NCBI GenBank assembly: GCA_028564705.1
Contig: JAPXFQ010002718.1
Coordinates: 248,001 to 312,000 of the forward strand
Direction of reading: 5' to 3'
DNA: 64,000 nt
Origin: Apricaphanius iberus
Lineage: Eukaryota > Chordata > Actinopteri > Cyprinodontiformes > Aphaniidae
Shown: positions 26,471 through 38,199 of the stretch, one piece after another
How the letters are laid out: each line of letters begins with the position of its first letter
How positions within the stretch are numbered: the stretch's first letter is position 1
The notes under the pieces: model-generated
Databases searched by the model: none
What the model was told of the DNA's origin: nothing
What the model saw: the letters and a program-made list of their open reading frames with translations, nothing else
Program-made: the position numbers and the translations under genes

Positions 26471-26975
26471 GCCTGGAAAAATCCAGACCCTAACCTATTA
26501 AGATTAAGCGTCTGGCAACGAATAATGATAATGGAATAACTCGAGGGGCGGAACCAAGCATGTATTTGAAACTGTCACTGCACGCAGTTGGATAACGCCA
26601 CGACCAATCACAACAATACACGGTGTGACGTATCCAGAGCTACCAGCGGAGCTAACTGGTAGATTAAACTCTTGCCTTATCCAGTCAGCAAAACAGCAAA
26701 AACGTCAGATTTTCTGTTCGTCTTTTAGAGAAAAAGCCAAGTCTAACTCGTTCATTGTAGCGGCCAAAGCCGCTTAAAACAACTGGTGTTCATCTGTAGC
26801 CACTGTTTACTAAATGATTCCGGACGTCTCAGCGCTGACGTCATCAGCTTAGCTCGCCTCTGGTCTGCCTACATGAGTTCCCCGAACTGCTTACGTAAAG
26901 CAGTAACAGTAGCATTGCTCGATGCATAAGCGTCTTGCAGAGACGCGAGAAGAGAGACCTCTGGATTTCCAGGTT
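26471..26975. mobile_element. MITE, 505 bp, flanked by exact 12-bp direct repeats
   Basis: Termini gcctggaaaaatccagac and its inverted counterpart tctggatttccaggtt. Directly outside lie identical 12-mers agcagaccacta at 26459-26470 and 26976-26987, the expected target duplication. No transposase-like frame inside. Superfamily uncertain; a duplication of 9 bp or more would suit a Mutator-like origin, but this is inference. Confidence 0.75.
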
Positions 26976-28699
26976 AGCAGACCACTATCGCTCACAAAAA
27001 AATAGGGTTAGAGTTACACTTTTCAATATACAGATTGGCTTTAAAATAGCACCCAAAACTAGTCTTGTAAGTCTTTTTGAAACTGTCATCTTAGTCTGCT
27101 GAAATATTAAGTTAGATCATCACTGTCGTGACTGATCCAAAACACTTAATCAATTTCCCAAAAGTTCATTTAAGGTCTAATTCAGCAAATCATTTAATGA
27201 AACATTACTTCCTCCTTCATTTCTGCTTTGCATTGTAATTGGTTTTTTGAACACAAACCAAATAGGGCTAATCATGATAAGTCCTTATTCCACTCGGCAT
27301 ACACCAAGGAAAAGCTCCTATGACTCACTGCGTTGCTTAGCAAACACCAGCCAATAGGGTGTCATGTAGTATTGCACCCAGTTTTTCCACCTTCTCAAAC
27401 TGCATTTTCTTTTTAATATTTTAAATATGCACTAGGAAATAATCAGCAAATGGGTGTAATAACTTGGACTCGCACCCCACAGAAAAATCTGCAAATAGGT
27501 GGCTGGGGTCCGCTGTTACCCTTTTGTTCTGGTACAAGGTCAACCTCCAACCCGGTCTCAAGTCTTTTGCAGGCTTAGTCTATCTTTTCATCAATTCTAA
27601 ACAGTTTCCTTTCCTCTGATAAAGAAAACCATCCCCACTGCATGATGCTCCTAATATCCTAATATATGTTTCGGACTGTGGATTGATCTCTACAATCTTT
27701 ACAAGTCGGGATATTGTTTTGTAACCTTACAACTATACAACACACAGGGGGAATTCTGTACAAAAAAGCTGATGGTACTCAAATTTATTTATGAGTATCA
27801 GAGAAAAGGAGGCTGAATAAAAATTCTGTTCTGAAATAAATTGCAATTAAATACCAAAAATTCTAATACAAGTCCCTTCATTGTAGTTTTTAAAATAATA
27901 GCCAACCCTTATTCCTTCTCCTCACCTCTAGATAGAGGTCAAAGCCTACATTGATGTTCAACTGCGAGTTCCCCAGGGGTTTACATGTTATCTAAGACAA
28001 ATCTCTCTTCAGACAGACAAGTTCCACCCATCGATCCCTCTTCACTTTGTCCTTCACTGATCCAGCTAATTGGCCCTGAACTGTCAAAGCCAAAGAGAAG
28101 GTGACTTAAAAGAACATGATGCATGAAGAAAAGCCCTCGTTAGCATGTGATGCTAGAACATTCAGGCCCTTGTTTCAATGCACAGGGCATGTTTTTATAC
28201 ACATAAATTTAAAAAGAGATTACATTTAAGTATGGAGATTTGAGTCTTTTTGACATATAATTTTACATGCAAGCTAAAAAAAATATGTACATACACCGCC
28301 GATGATTTTTTAACAAATGTGTGTTAACAAGTTGCGAGGAAACCACACATTTCGTTGTAGCCACCAACAAGGTACTTCCATTGTTTAGGCCGGAAATTTG
28401 ACTGTACTTATCAGAAATAGTGACGTTCATTTATATTATTATTTCGTTGCACTGGCTCAGGCTTTCCACAGGAAAAGCTCACTAGCCTGCTTTAATAATT
28501 CCAAAAACCACTTCTGATCATTATTGTGTGGATGATCATCTAGCTTTTGATACAAGGACAAGCTCTAAAATTTGGGGGCAATTCAACATTTCACAATTAC
28601 AGCCATTTTGCTCCTCAGCATGATACTGCCACCACCATAGCCAACAGCTAGAATAGTCAGTGTGTTTACATGCAGCAAGAGAAAGGTGAACTATTGCCT

Positions 28700-29035
28700 T
28701 ATGCCGCGTTCACTTCGCATGCTTTGTCGCCGTCAAAAAACACTCAAATAGTGACTAGTATGAAGCCTATGCATTTTTAAGGCTTAGGCTTGCAAAGCTC
28801 GCCACTTGATGAGGAAAAAAAGAAGAGGGTGGGTGGGGCTTCCTCTGTTGCCGGATGTTTTAAAAAAATGGCGGATCATATCGAGAGAGTGGCTTGGCGT
28901 TATTTGCTAAATAAACCTAGAAAACGTCCAGCGGCTGATTTCAGCTTCATTACAGCGAGACGCACTAAATGGTCAATGCTCAGGGGACGGTGCCGAAAGT
29001 TCAGCCAGTTCAATATCTGCTTTGCTGTGTTTTGA
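28700..29035 (+). mobile_element. Possible DNA-transposon fragment
   Basis: tatgccgcgttcacttcgcatg followed by an open frame at 28868-29032 (MADHIERVAWRYLLNKPRKR...). The start resembles teleost Harbinger-type MITE ends, but no partner end was located. Weak call. Confidence 0.25.
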
Positions 29036-30104
29036 GGCTTTGAAGCTTGGAAAGCAGTAAAAGTTTCAGAAATTACCGCGACCACAGCCCACAAAGCACC
29101 GCAGGGACTCTAATGGCCCTCAAATGGCCTCAACCATAGGCCACGTCCACAAAGACGTGCTGAACCACAAGGGTGGTTGATTGGAAACTGGGTGCAGCTT
29201 TGAGGAACAACAGGTAACCAAAGTATAATTGAGGAAATCAGAGAAATGGCTGACAGGATACATAGGGAACATGGGAAGCAAGTCAATAATCTAAATACAC
29301 ACCCAAAACCCAAAGACCCTTTATTTAATGACAGTTCGAAAAGATCTTTATAAACACCAAAATTAACAGGATATTCTGAGGTTGGAATCTCTTTCATTGT
29401 AAGCTTCCTTCCAACATGTTTGGAAGACATTAATGTGATTAACTCACAGTAAAATTTGTACATATTGCACCTTTACATTCACACTGACTATGACCTAAAA
29501 TTGTAGGAGTCTGATGCCTTCAAAGGCAACATAACAAAAAAAGAAAATCATTTTATTTGTTATATCACCAAATGCCACTCCAGGCCCTCAAATGATCATT
29601 GAACGCTCGTGTAGATCAAGAGGTGGGAGAGAAGGTTATTCACTCATTGAAATTCAAAGTGTTAACGTCCTGAAGCAAACATTGAATCAACACATTGACA
29701 TGCTGTTACCCTCGGGCGGTAAGACCAGCACTGCAAATAAGAGAGATCTACAGCAAATGAATGGTAAATGTGAATAAAACAACATGTTTGGTTCAATGGC
29801 TAAAAATTTCACCATGAATAAAAACTATGTTGAGAGAAATCTAATTCTGTTTACAACGTTTTATTTAAGATGTTAATTAAGCAATAACTAGAGATTTATA
29901 ATACAAGTTTACATGTGTGCTTTCAGTTTGTGCTCATTCAGGTTCATTTACAGGTAAGAAATAAACTCTAAGTGTATTGTAGCCATTTGTTAATATATAA
30001 TCCAAAGTGGATCATGTAACAACATACAAACAAAATCTTTACGTCTCTGCCTCTGCATGTCGGATCGTATCCTGCTCAGCTTACAAAGATATAATTAACT
30101 TACG

Positions 30105-30692
30105 TAAAGGGCCTATATCATGCAAAAAACCCACTAGAGTGGTTTTTGGCTAAATCATGCATGTCTGGGTGTTCGTCCTGAATCCTGCTCTCTGAGCAGC
30201 TGCACTCAGTGGTAACATAGTGACGTATTTTACATCACTGTCACCACTAGGAAGTCCTAGAGGTGTCTGCACCTCTAGGACCACACCCTCCGCCTTCTCA
30301 AAGCTCCAGCACCAGTAGCTGGATCATTTCCAACAACAAAGATGGCTGATGGACAGAGAAGTAAGTAGCTACATGCTAATGCTAATGTTTGTTAGCCATT
30401 TATCAAGCTGTTTATGTGATCTTATAACAGTATTGTGTGGTTAATTAATTGATCTGTAGCATCTCAAAATGTTGAGTAAACGGGTGCAACCAACACCCAT
30501 GGCTTTTTTATATACTGGGCTGATTATAGAAAAACTAGTCATTTTACTTCGTGGACCCACATTAACTCCAGGACAGAAGTTAACTTTCAAGTCAAATTAA
30601 CACTATATAACACCAACGGTAACATTTGATCATATATATATGTCTATCACAGAAGTTGAAAGCGGTAAAATATCATGATATAGCCCCTTTAA
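30105..30692. mobile_element. MITE, about 588 bp, with taaaggg...tatatcatg termini
   Basis: Left taaagggcctatatcatg and right catgatatagcccctttaa are inverted copies. No coding capacity. A TTAA-like target is possible at the right border but is not preserved at the left. Confidence 0.65.
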
Positions 30693-30773
30693 ATGAGCTG
30701 ATGCAATCCTTTACCTTCCCAGCTTCCATGTTATACTAAGAGTTAAAATATATTTATATAGAGAGCAGAGAAA

Positions 30774-30890
30774 ATGTATTTGCCCCTCTTTCAGATTTCT
30801 CCTGTTTTTGCTTTTTTGTCAAACTTTAGTGTTTCAAATCATTGAACAAATTTCTATAATTTTTAAAGATAACCTAAGATTATCTAAAGT
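30774..30890 (+). mobile_element. Tc1-like left end fragment
   Basis: gaaaatgtatttgcccct, then gtcaaactttagtgtttcaaatc: the subterminal sequence of the teleost Tc1 family whose other end reads gcaattactttttcaca (seen at 32660-32690). The two ends may belong to one element split by later insertions. Confidence 0.5.
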
Positions 30891-31282
30891 ATCTGAATAA
30901 ACCATATTACATTTAATTAAACCTAGCTACACCAAGGTTAATGCTGCCTGATCACTTAAAGTTCACATTCACTTAGAAACCGGCCGTTTTGATTCTGCAG
31001 CCAGGAGAGAGCAGTCTTAGCTAGTAGAAGCTAACCATTAGCAACTTTGCTAGTGGAAGCTAAGCATTAGCAACAAACAAATATGTTGCAGCAAAGGGCT
31101 CAGCATGAGCAGAGAACGAGGCAGGGTTGTAGTGGTAGTATCAGAGCCTGTCTACGGAGAGCCGTACCACTCTCTGTTAAGTACCACTGTAAAGAATTTT
31201 GGTTGCAGTTCCACCAGAGTTCCACTGGGGGCGATCGCCATGAGTGCAACATGAATGGGAGTCTATAAAGCTAGACGGCTAA

Positions 31283-31748
31283 TGCTGCTTTCCAGTTAAC
31301 CTTTCCGAGTCCAACTCGGAGCTCTGAGAGTAGACTGAGTAGAGGGGGGGCAAGTTGGAAACAAAGATGGCTGCGCCCGTAGTTGAGATATATTTTCTTT
31401 GTATTTGCACTGTTGGTCATTTCAGTGTCGTTTTTAAATGCTCTTACACACTTGAACTACATTTCTGCTTTATTCCGGTCACCAATTTATACATTGCACG
31501 GCTTTGCTGTGCGTCCAATACAATGTAGAGCTTCGTTTTTCATGCTGGTCTGCTGAAGATGCTATGCCGCTAACAACAATAGCATTAACCAGCCCACCCC
31601 TCGACAGCTGCTGCACTCGAAGCGTCCATGTTCTTTCCGACTCGGAGTGTAGCGAGACAAACAGGAATGCTTTAAGTCGGGAATGACGTCACGTTCTCGT
31701 GTACAGCAACTCGGACGCCTGAGTTTCCGAGACAAATGGAATGCAGCA
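31283..31748. mobile_element. PIF/Harbinger-type MITE, 466 bp
   Basis: Termini tgctgctttcca and tggaatgcagca are inverted repeats (11 of 12). Both are flanked by TAA (31280-31282 and 31749-31751), the 3-bp target duplication characteristic of Harbinger. Subterminal cgagtccaactcgga-type palindromes occur on both sides. Open frames inside are chance. Confidence 0.8.
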
Positions 31749-32289
31749 TAAATTTGTCTCTTTCACCCAATTACCATTGCTGTAAAGACCTCCATTCATT
31801 CTGCACTCATCATGAGAGCTCCCTCATATTGAACCAAAGTGCAACTGCAACCAGTTCAGAAGCCGGAAGTTCAGTGAGAGGGGCACTTCTCTCCTTATTA
31901 GACATTCTCTGGTGGTATTTAAGTTGTATTTATGCAAAATGTACTGTGTTGTAGTTCACTTCCTGCTTTGGAGGAAGCGGATTACAACACAGACTATACG
32001 GACTACACATACTACACACAGACTACAAAACAATTTTATTTCCCCCGCTTGGAATTCGCTAATCCAATCGAATCGAACCAGCAATCACTTCGATCGAGCA
32101 GAGACCTAGAATTTTAGACAAACCAGAATTAACCTGTTTGCTCCTTCACACATTCACACCTCTCCAAACGAACCAGACTTTCTGTGAAACCGATTAGAGT
32201 TCGAATAAAGCCGACTAAAAAGGGATGTTGTGTGAACGTACCATACGGCTTTGGAACTACAGTGAGAGCATTTATCCGCAAACGGAGCA

Positions 32290-32760
32290 ATTTTGGTATT
32301 ATGTCATCTCAAAGAAAGTTCCATGTTTTTTTTCTAAGATTGTATCAACACAACAGGACACTAATACACAGCACACAAAAAGACAGACTAAAAATATCTG
32401 CGAACACAAAAAACATGACGGTTTTGGAGTGGCCTAATCAAAGTCTGGTCTTAAATCCAATCAAGATGCCATGACTTGAACTTAAAGCGGCATTCATTCT
32501 TACAAACCATCAATTGAGGCCCATATGAAATCATTTTTGAAAAAATAAGAAAAGAAAAGAAAAATCCTTAGCAATGAGGTAAAAGAATATTCAACATGAT
32601 CTCAAATGCTTGATGCCAGTTGTTGTTGCCAAGGGTTTCACAACCAGTCATTATATTTGGGGTGCAATTACTTTTTCACAATGGGTTCTGCCTGGTTTGG
32701 ATAACTATTCCCCTTCATAAAATCACTCAGTATTTCTTTAATAATTTAGGCAATGACGCC
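32290..32760 (+). pseudogene. Tc1-like transposase C-terminus and right end
   Basis: Around 32430-32470 decodes to LEWPNQSLVLNPIK, a mutated WPSQSPDLNPIE block of Tc1 transposases. Downstream, gtgcaattactttttcaca is the terminal region of the same family. The N-terminal half is missing. Confidence 0.7.
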
Positions 32761-34407
32761 AACAATGCTCCCACAGCTGCTGCTATGGCTCACAGTCTGA
32801 CTATTTCAATAAAGCAAGGATAAGAAGATAATAAAATATGAATGAAGCAAGCTCTTTTTCTCATATGTTGGTCTGACTGCATATTCTGAAGGCTGTGGCT
32901 CGAAGGAAATTCTCTTGGGGTTTAATTATTGTGTTTGAATAGTGTGCTTACTGCTCACTGCATGGCTGGTTTTCCCACGTCGCCGCATTCTGAAAGGCAG
33001 CTTGGAGAAAACCCCCCAGAAAACTGAAGCAGATGCGGGAAGCTGAGGTTTTTCGCAGATCTCGAACGTAAATGTTAATGAACCGTTCTGTTGATGTGGG
33101 TCGGATGTTTACATGAGGCCACACGCATGACATACCTTCTGATCTCTTGAAGGTCTTTGCTAGATTCAGAATTGAGCAACAGCTCGTGTTTTATCCAGGT
33201 TGAGCCGAATCCTCTGGAGCCAGAAAGCGGAGATTTGAGCTAATAAATGATTGTCTGATCCCTTTTTGCCCCAGGCTGTCCCTCTGACAGTGTTAGCATG
33301 CGAACACGAGTTCCACGGATTGGGGAAAAAATAAAAGGAGGCAGTGAAAAAAAAACATCTGCCGCTATTCAGACGCTTTTACTAACAGGGCAAGTCTTAG
33401 AATATCTGTAGCCTATCCCAAAATATTTCCACATTAAACCCTAAATTAATGCAGGAGATTCTAACAATTTTTTTTAAGGAGAAACATGTTTTCCTCCTTC
33501 CTAAGTGCTTTACATTTGAACAGTACATGCCAATTTACTAGTAAGCGATATGATGGGATGTGCTGAAACTTTAAGGTAAGGTGGGTCGAGGACACACAGA
33601 AGACAAAGGCCGGTGAATCCCCGCCTCTCGGTGCGGTAGTAAGCTACCGCAATAACAACCTCTTACGACGCTGTGTCTTTCAGTGCAAAGTGAGTGCACT
33701 AAAAAAAAAGGGGGGAAAAAAGGGAAAAAAGGCCCCGGTTATGAGAAAATAGGATTAGCAGAGCAGCATGAATATAAAGTGCCCTGCTCACTTAGGACGT
33801 CGAGGCCATTCATTTTGTAGACTTTGTGCCCAGAGGAATAGTGGAGAGCTGGCCGGGAGACAAACAAGGATCAATCAGGGAGTTTTAGCCTGCCAAGAGA
33901 AACTGACCAGACCAGGAATCGCCTACAGCCGTGACTTTCAAACCAATATAGGCTGAGTAATGGAAAAGCTTTTTGACTAAGGATGGGGAAGAAGACATAT
34001 TCACTTTCTGTCCTAAGATATCCTAATAAAATCTTTGTTGCTCTTATCACATGCATTGAGATTGGGCAACTTTAAAAGAACAAGACATCTATCTAAATAA
34101 AGCCGGAAGGCGAGAAGCAGACAGGTGCTGCTGTTTCCACATGTGGCATTTTTCCATTTATGTGAAGTTCAGGATAGCCTGGTGTGAGACTGAATAATAT
34201 ATGCTAATGCAATATTTAGCCATGTGCCCTAAAGAGATTTCTTTAAAGGTCTCCTTCACTGAAAAGCATGAAAAACAGTTTTTTCCCTCCAATAGAATCA
34301 GTCATTCTGAGTTGTATAAGCATGGTGCATGTAAATAAGCTTGTGAATATTCTCATTCATCCAGGTCATGGTTATCTCAAGGAAATTTCAATCAAACGCA
34401 ACTGGAC

Positions 34408-35241
34408 TTGGTAATTTGTCTTGGAAGACGTTTCACCTCTTATCCAAGAGGCTTCATCAGTTCATGCTCGCTGCTGACCAGGCTGGGACTGGTCCAACTA
34501 ACTGGTGTGGAGACTCAGCTATTTAACCTCTTGAACAAGAATCATTATGTCATTGGATCCTTTGTGCTCCATGTCCCATACATATCCACCAGCTCACAGG
34601 CCCAAGGGGAAGAACGCAAGCACGTGAGAGACACCCTCAGAACTTGTGGTTACCCCAGCTGGACTTTTGTGAAAACTGCAGCTAATTCCAGAAGGAAAGC
34701 CAACAAAGTGGTTGAAAAAGAAAAAGAAAACAAACGAAACAATGTAGTCATTCCATATGTGTCTGGGATTTCTGAAAAACTCAGGAGGATTTTTAACAAA
34801 CACAGTATCCCTGTGTATTTCAAACCCAGCAACACACTCAGACAGAGACTAGTACATCCCAAGGACAGAACACCACACACACACAAAAGCAACTTGGTGT
34901 ATGCAATCCAATGCAATGAAGAATGCAAGGACCTCTACATTGGTGAAACCAAACAACCACTGTACAAACGCATGGCCCAACACAGGAGAGTTAACTCCTC
35001 AGGCATGGACTCTGCTGTTCATTTACATCTCAAGGAGAAAGCTCACTCCTTTGAGGACAGCAATGTCCAGATATTAGATAGAGAGGACAGATGGTTTGAA
35101 AGAGGAGTAAAAGAAGCCATCTATGTAAAAGTAGAGAAACCATCGCTAAACAGAGGAGGAGGCCTGAGACATCACCTATCTCCAATTTACAATGCTGCCC
35201 TTTCATCCCTCCCTAGAAGACTCAAACAAATTAGCCTCTAA
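34408..35241 (+). CDS. Penelope-like element ORF remnant with GIY-YIG endonuclease
   Basis: 277-codon frame; the first ~56 codons lie in the inverted arm and are probably not genuine, so real coding begins near 34576. Residues about 70-90 (RKHVRDTLRTCGYPSWTF) are the linker after the PLE reverse transcriptase. GIY-YIG signature: NLVYAIQC (162-169) and LYIGET (176-181), with a CxxxC pair (169, 173), Arg near 188 and a conserved Glu at about 236 (KEAIYV), then SLNR. The enzyme would nick target DNA for priming. The RT domain is absent, so the copy cannot be autonomous. Confidence 0.88.
   Translation: MVICLGRRFTSYPRGFISSCSLLTRLGLVQLTGVETQLFNLLNKNHYVIGSFVLHVPYISTSSQAQGEERKHVRDTLRTCGYPSWTFVKTAANSRRKANKVVEKEKENKRNNVVIPYVSGISEKLRRIFNKHSIPVYFKPSNTLRQRLVHPKDRTPHTHKSNLVYAIQCNEECKDLYIGETKQPLYKRMAQHRRVNSSGMDSAVHLHLKEKAHSFEDSNVQILDREDRWFERGVKEAIYVKVEKPSLNRGGGLRHHLSPIYNAALSSLPRRLKQISL
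34431..34460 (-). ncRNA. Hammerhead-ribozyme-like core, left arm
   Basis: Minus strand reads CTGATGA, then a 6-bp stem (CCTCTT/AAGAGG) closed by GGAT, then GAAA: the conserved core of type I hammerheads, which are known in Penelope-like elements. Stem III is only partly formed (GTCTT/AAGAC follows) and I could not make a convincing stem I, so self-cleavage is unproven. Confidence 0.55.
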
Positions 35242-35465
35242 TAACAGAAACAACTGTGACTCCAACGACTGTCGTTATAACACAATAGGGCACTAATGAA
35301 GCCGAAACCTAACCTCCACCAATAGGCGGCACGCCAACGACCGTCGTTAAGACATGGAGCACAAAGGATCCAATGACATAATGATTCTTGTTCAAGAGGT
35401 TAAATAGCTGAGTCTCCACACCAGTTAGTTGGACCAGTCCCAGCCTGGTCAGCAGCGAGCATGAA

Positions 35466-35495
35466 CTGGTGAAGCCTCTTGGATAAGAGGTGAAA
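35466..35495 (+). ncRNA. Hammerhead-like core, right arm, with a core mutation
   Basis: Inverted copy of the left core, in the sense orientation of the element. It reads CTGGTGA instead of CTGATGA; this is the only difference between the two 201-bp arms and hits a core position needed for catalysis. Confidence 0.5.
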
Positions 35496-36939
35496 CGTCT
35501 TCCAAGACAAATTACCAAGTCCAGTTGCGTTTGATTGAAATTTCCTTGAGAGGTGCATGTAAATGTTTACTATGAACTCAATTCCTTGCTTCAGTTAGAG
35601 AAAGGAAATGCACTAGAAAACGGCTGAGTCCAGGTGCGGCTGATCCATGATGGGCATCGCCTTCCTTGAGTCAAACGAAAAAAGAGAGGAGAAAAATAGT
35701 CTAATGTTTCCAGTGTTCTAACAAAACAGCATACCCATCAGAATGGCATAGTTTCAGTTAATGCGCATGCGCAGCAGAAAAAAACATATGGTGTTTAAAA
35801 TCTGTTCAAATCAATTTAAATAATATATATTTTAGTTTTAGGATTTAGCATTTAAAAGAAAGTAAATTAATCCTTTTGTGACCTTAGGGTTAGAACATAA
35901 AACTTGTGGGTTGGTTAAAATTGGTTAGATAACTCCAGTTAAGTCAAGTATGCTGTTTTGTCTGAACACTGTTCCAAGTCTGTATATTATTGTCCAATCA
36001 ACAGCCTGAATATCACTTTCCAATATAAAACCCCGCCACGTCGGGGCGATCTCAGTCAGAGTGAAAATCACCCCAGGTGCTCTCATAGAGTTACATTGCG
36101 AGATTCTTTTTGTCAAAATTTGGACCCTACAATGCATTTCAGTGGGCACCGGGAGGGCTCGCCCCAACATGGTTTCATAATACGCACTGATGCGTGCTCT
36201 GAGACATAAAGTCATAGACATAGTGTCTATGTGTACAGCAGGGACACAGGTAGCGACAAACCAAAAGAGACGAACGAAAAGAGACACAAACTGCAGAAAT
36301 AAAAAAAAAAGAATAATTTGGTTATATCACTCAAAACAATACCGTTTGAGAGAAAAACATAGCAGGAGAAGCTTGAGGTGAAATAGCTCGGACCTGATTA
36401 TCAGCTAAATAGCAGATCAATCAGCAGTAAAATGAGAGTAAAAAGCGCCATATTTATGTGGAATTATGCATAGTAAGGTATCGCTGCGTTACAAATGCGC
36501 ATTATTCAGTTAATATCTTCGAACTCAAATTAGTGCTAATGATTAGCGGAAGTAGCTGTGTAGACACAGCTGCTTGACATTAAGAGCATGTATTCCTATT
36601 GTTTAGATTGATGAATTGCATGTTTGTCTGCGGAGTGTCTACCCTTTGGAAAAAGGTAAATTGGGACATTTGATTAGTAAGTCTATATTACATTTCATTT
36701 ATTTAATATCTAACACGGCTGCTTATATCCAAATACTAAGTGTATTAATATATTTTGGTTATTTTTACCTTGCATTTGTTCTTATTTTTCATATGAGATA
36801 ACACACATCATCTCCCTCCTCACATTTATATCACCCAAAGCTGTATCAGCAGCTGTGTGGAAATATTAAAGAACAATACAAATATAACAGCCTTTTATCC
36901 AACACAAGTTCCCATACCCTGAGCTCTGGCAGGTTCTCC

Positions 36940-37110
36940 CATTTTTAACAGAGTGATCCCAGTCTGAACCAGTACCTCTATAGACAGCTCAGTGTTTCCT
37001 CTACAGTAGCAGTCTGTTCTAGAAAAACTGTTGAAGCCTCTGACTGAAATCATTCTGTTGTCGTAGGATAGTCCTATTAAGAGGATGATCAGGGTTGTTC
37101 AACATAAATA
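36940..37110 (-). mobile_element. Rex1/CR1-like LINE 3' fragment
   Basis: aactgttgaagcctctgactgaaat, ttctgttgtcgtaggatagt and aagaggatgatcaggg align with 44795-44870 inside the larger Rex1-like copy, in the same orientation. Confidence 0.65.
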
Positions 37111-37684
37111 AGAAACAGTCAGCTTTACATACAGAAAATGTTAGCCAGTTATGTTTGCCTTAACCGTCCACAGGAGGGCAGCATTGTTTTGGCCAGGTAA
37201 CTATAGCACAGAGAGGCTAGCAGTTAGCAAATCTACAACACGGCAGGACACGTTCGGGATTTATGAAGATAACACATCAATGGTAGATTTTTTTTTTTAA
37301 CCCATGGAAAAGGAGCTGGAGAAGAAATGGTTGGAATTTGTTTTTTATACACCACTGTGGAAATGCGAGGCTCAGTTAATGATTTTTTCAGTCACATTGA
37401 TCACGGTTGCTTCATATCTACGGACCCAACAGAACTGGCTTTGCCTCGAAGCTGGATTTAAAACCAGGATCTATACAAAAAGATTGAACACCATTTCTCA
37501 GGGTACTGTAAGTAAAAAATAAATTGTTAACCCAATGTTTCACCTTTTAAGAATTGTGTTAGAAGGTGCCATGACAATGAATTTACTACCTCAGCTGACA
37601 CGGCAGTATCTGTGACCACAACCACCCAGAGATGTAGCTTGTTTAACTATCCTCAAACCTAACCTAAGCTTGAAACCACTTAGC

Positions 37685-37782
37685 AGCTAAATCTCCCGGT
37701 GGCTAAATCTCCCGGTTGCTAAATCTCCCGGTAGCTAAATCACCCAGTAACTAAGTCTCCTGGTAGCTAAATCTCCCGGTAG
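37685..37782. repeat. 16-bp minisatellite, about six units
   Basis: Tandem units of ctaaatctcccggtag with point differences between copies. Close to an L2/Rex1-poor stretch of intron 1. Confidence 0.9.
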
Positions 37783-38199
37783 CGCGAATCCCTGTCTGAC
37801 TGCTGGGTGTGTGGCGTACAGAAGCTTGCCCGGTGTAGCACTGGCTCGAGGCTCAGTGTGAGACTAGGGACAGCTCCGTAACCTTGCGGTCCGGTCTTGT
37901 TTGGGAGTGCAACCTAAAGTGGTTGGTAAACTCCATCTAAGGCTAAATAACGGCACGTTTCTTTGTTTGACATTACAATTTTAGTAAACGGAGTGTGAGA
38001 GTTTGCTGCAGTTAGGCAAGCAGAGGATAGGAAGTTGCATGTTATTAATTTTGATAAGCAACCCCCCAAATCGTGCTGATTCTCCACTTGTCCCACTGAA
38101 CTGTAGCACATTAGAAAATAGTGAGGGGATTTTTTTTTTTACTCACAGATGCAGGCAGCATCCCTTAATACCAGACAACACACAACACTGCCTTAAAAA

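Larger units (their letters stand above)
34337..35551 (+). mobile_element. Penelope-like retroelement (Neptune type) with 201-bp inverted arms and 13-bp target duplication
   Basis: 1215-bp insertion bounded by identical 13-mers ggtgcatgtaaat at 34324-34336 and 35552-35564. Inverted arms 34375-34575 and 35351-35551 are 200/201 identical by eye. Between them is a GIY-YIG endonuclease frame. The reverse-transcriptase part is missing, so this is a truncated copy. Inverted partial terminal repeats are a known arrangement for Penelope elements. The near-identity of the arms shows a recent insertion. Lies in intron 1, antisense to MAST. Confidence 0.9.

Noticed and set aside
31504..31686. Small Cys-rich frame
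   Set aside because: Lies wholly within a Harbinger MITE with TAA flanks.
34408..34575. First 56 codons of the Penelope frame as genuine protein
   Set aside because: They lie in the inverted terminal arm, which also occurs at the other end and gives a similar minus-strand frame (35309-35518).
37685..37782. Possible CRISPR-like array
   Set aside because: Units are contiguous 16-bp repeats without spacers, in a vertebrate nuclear context; this is a minisatellite.
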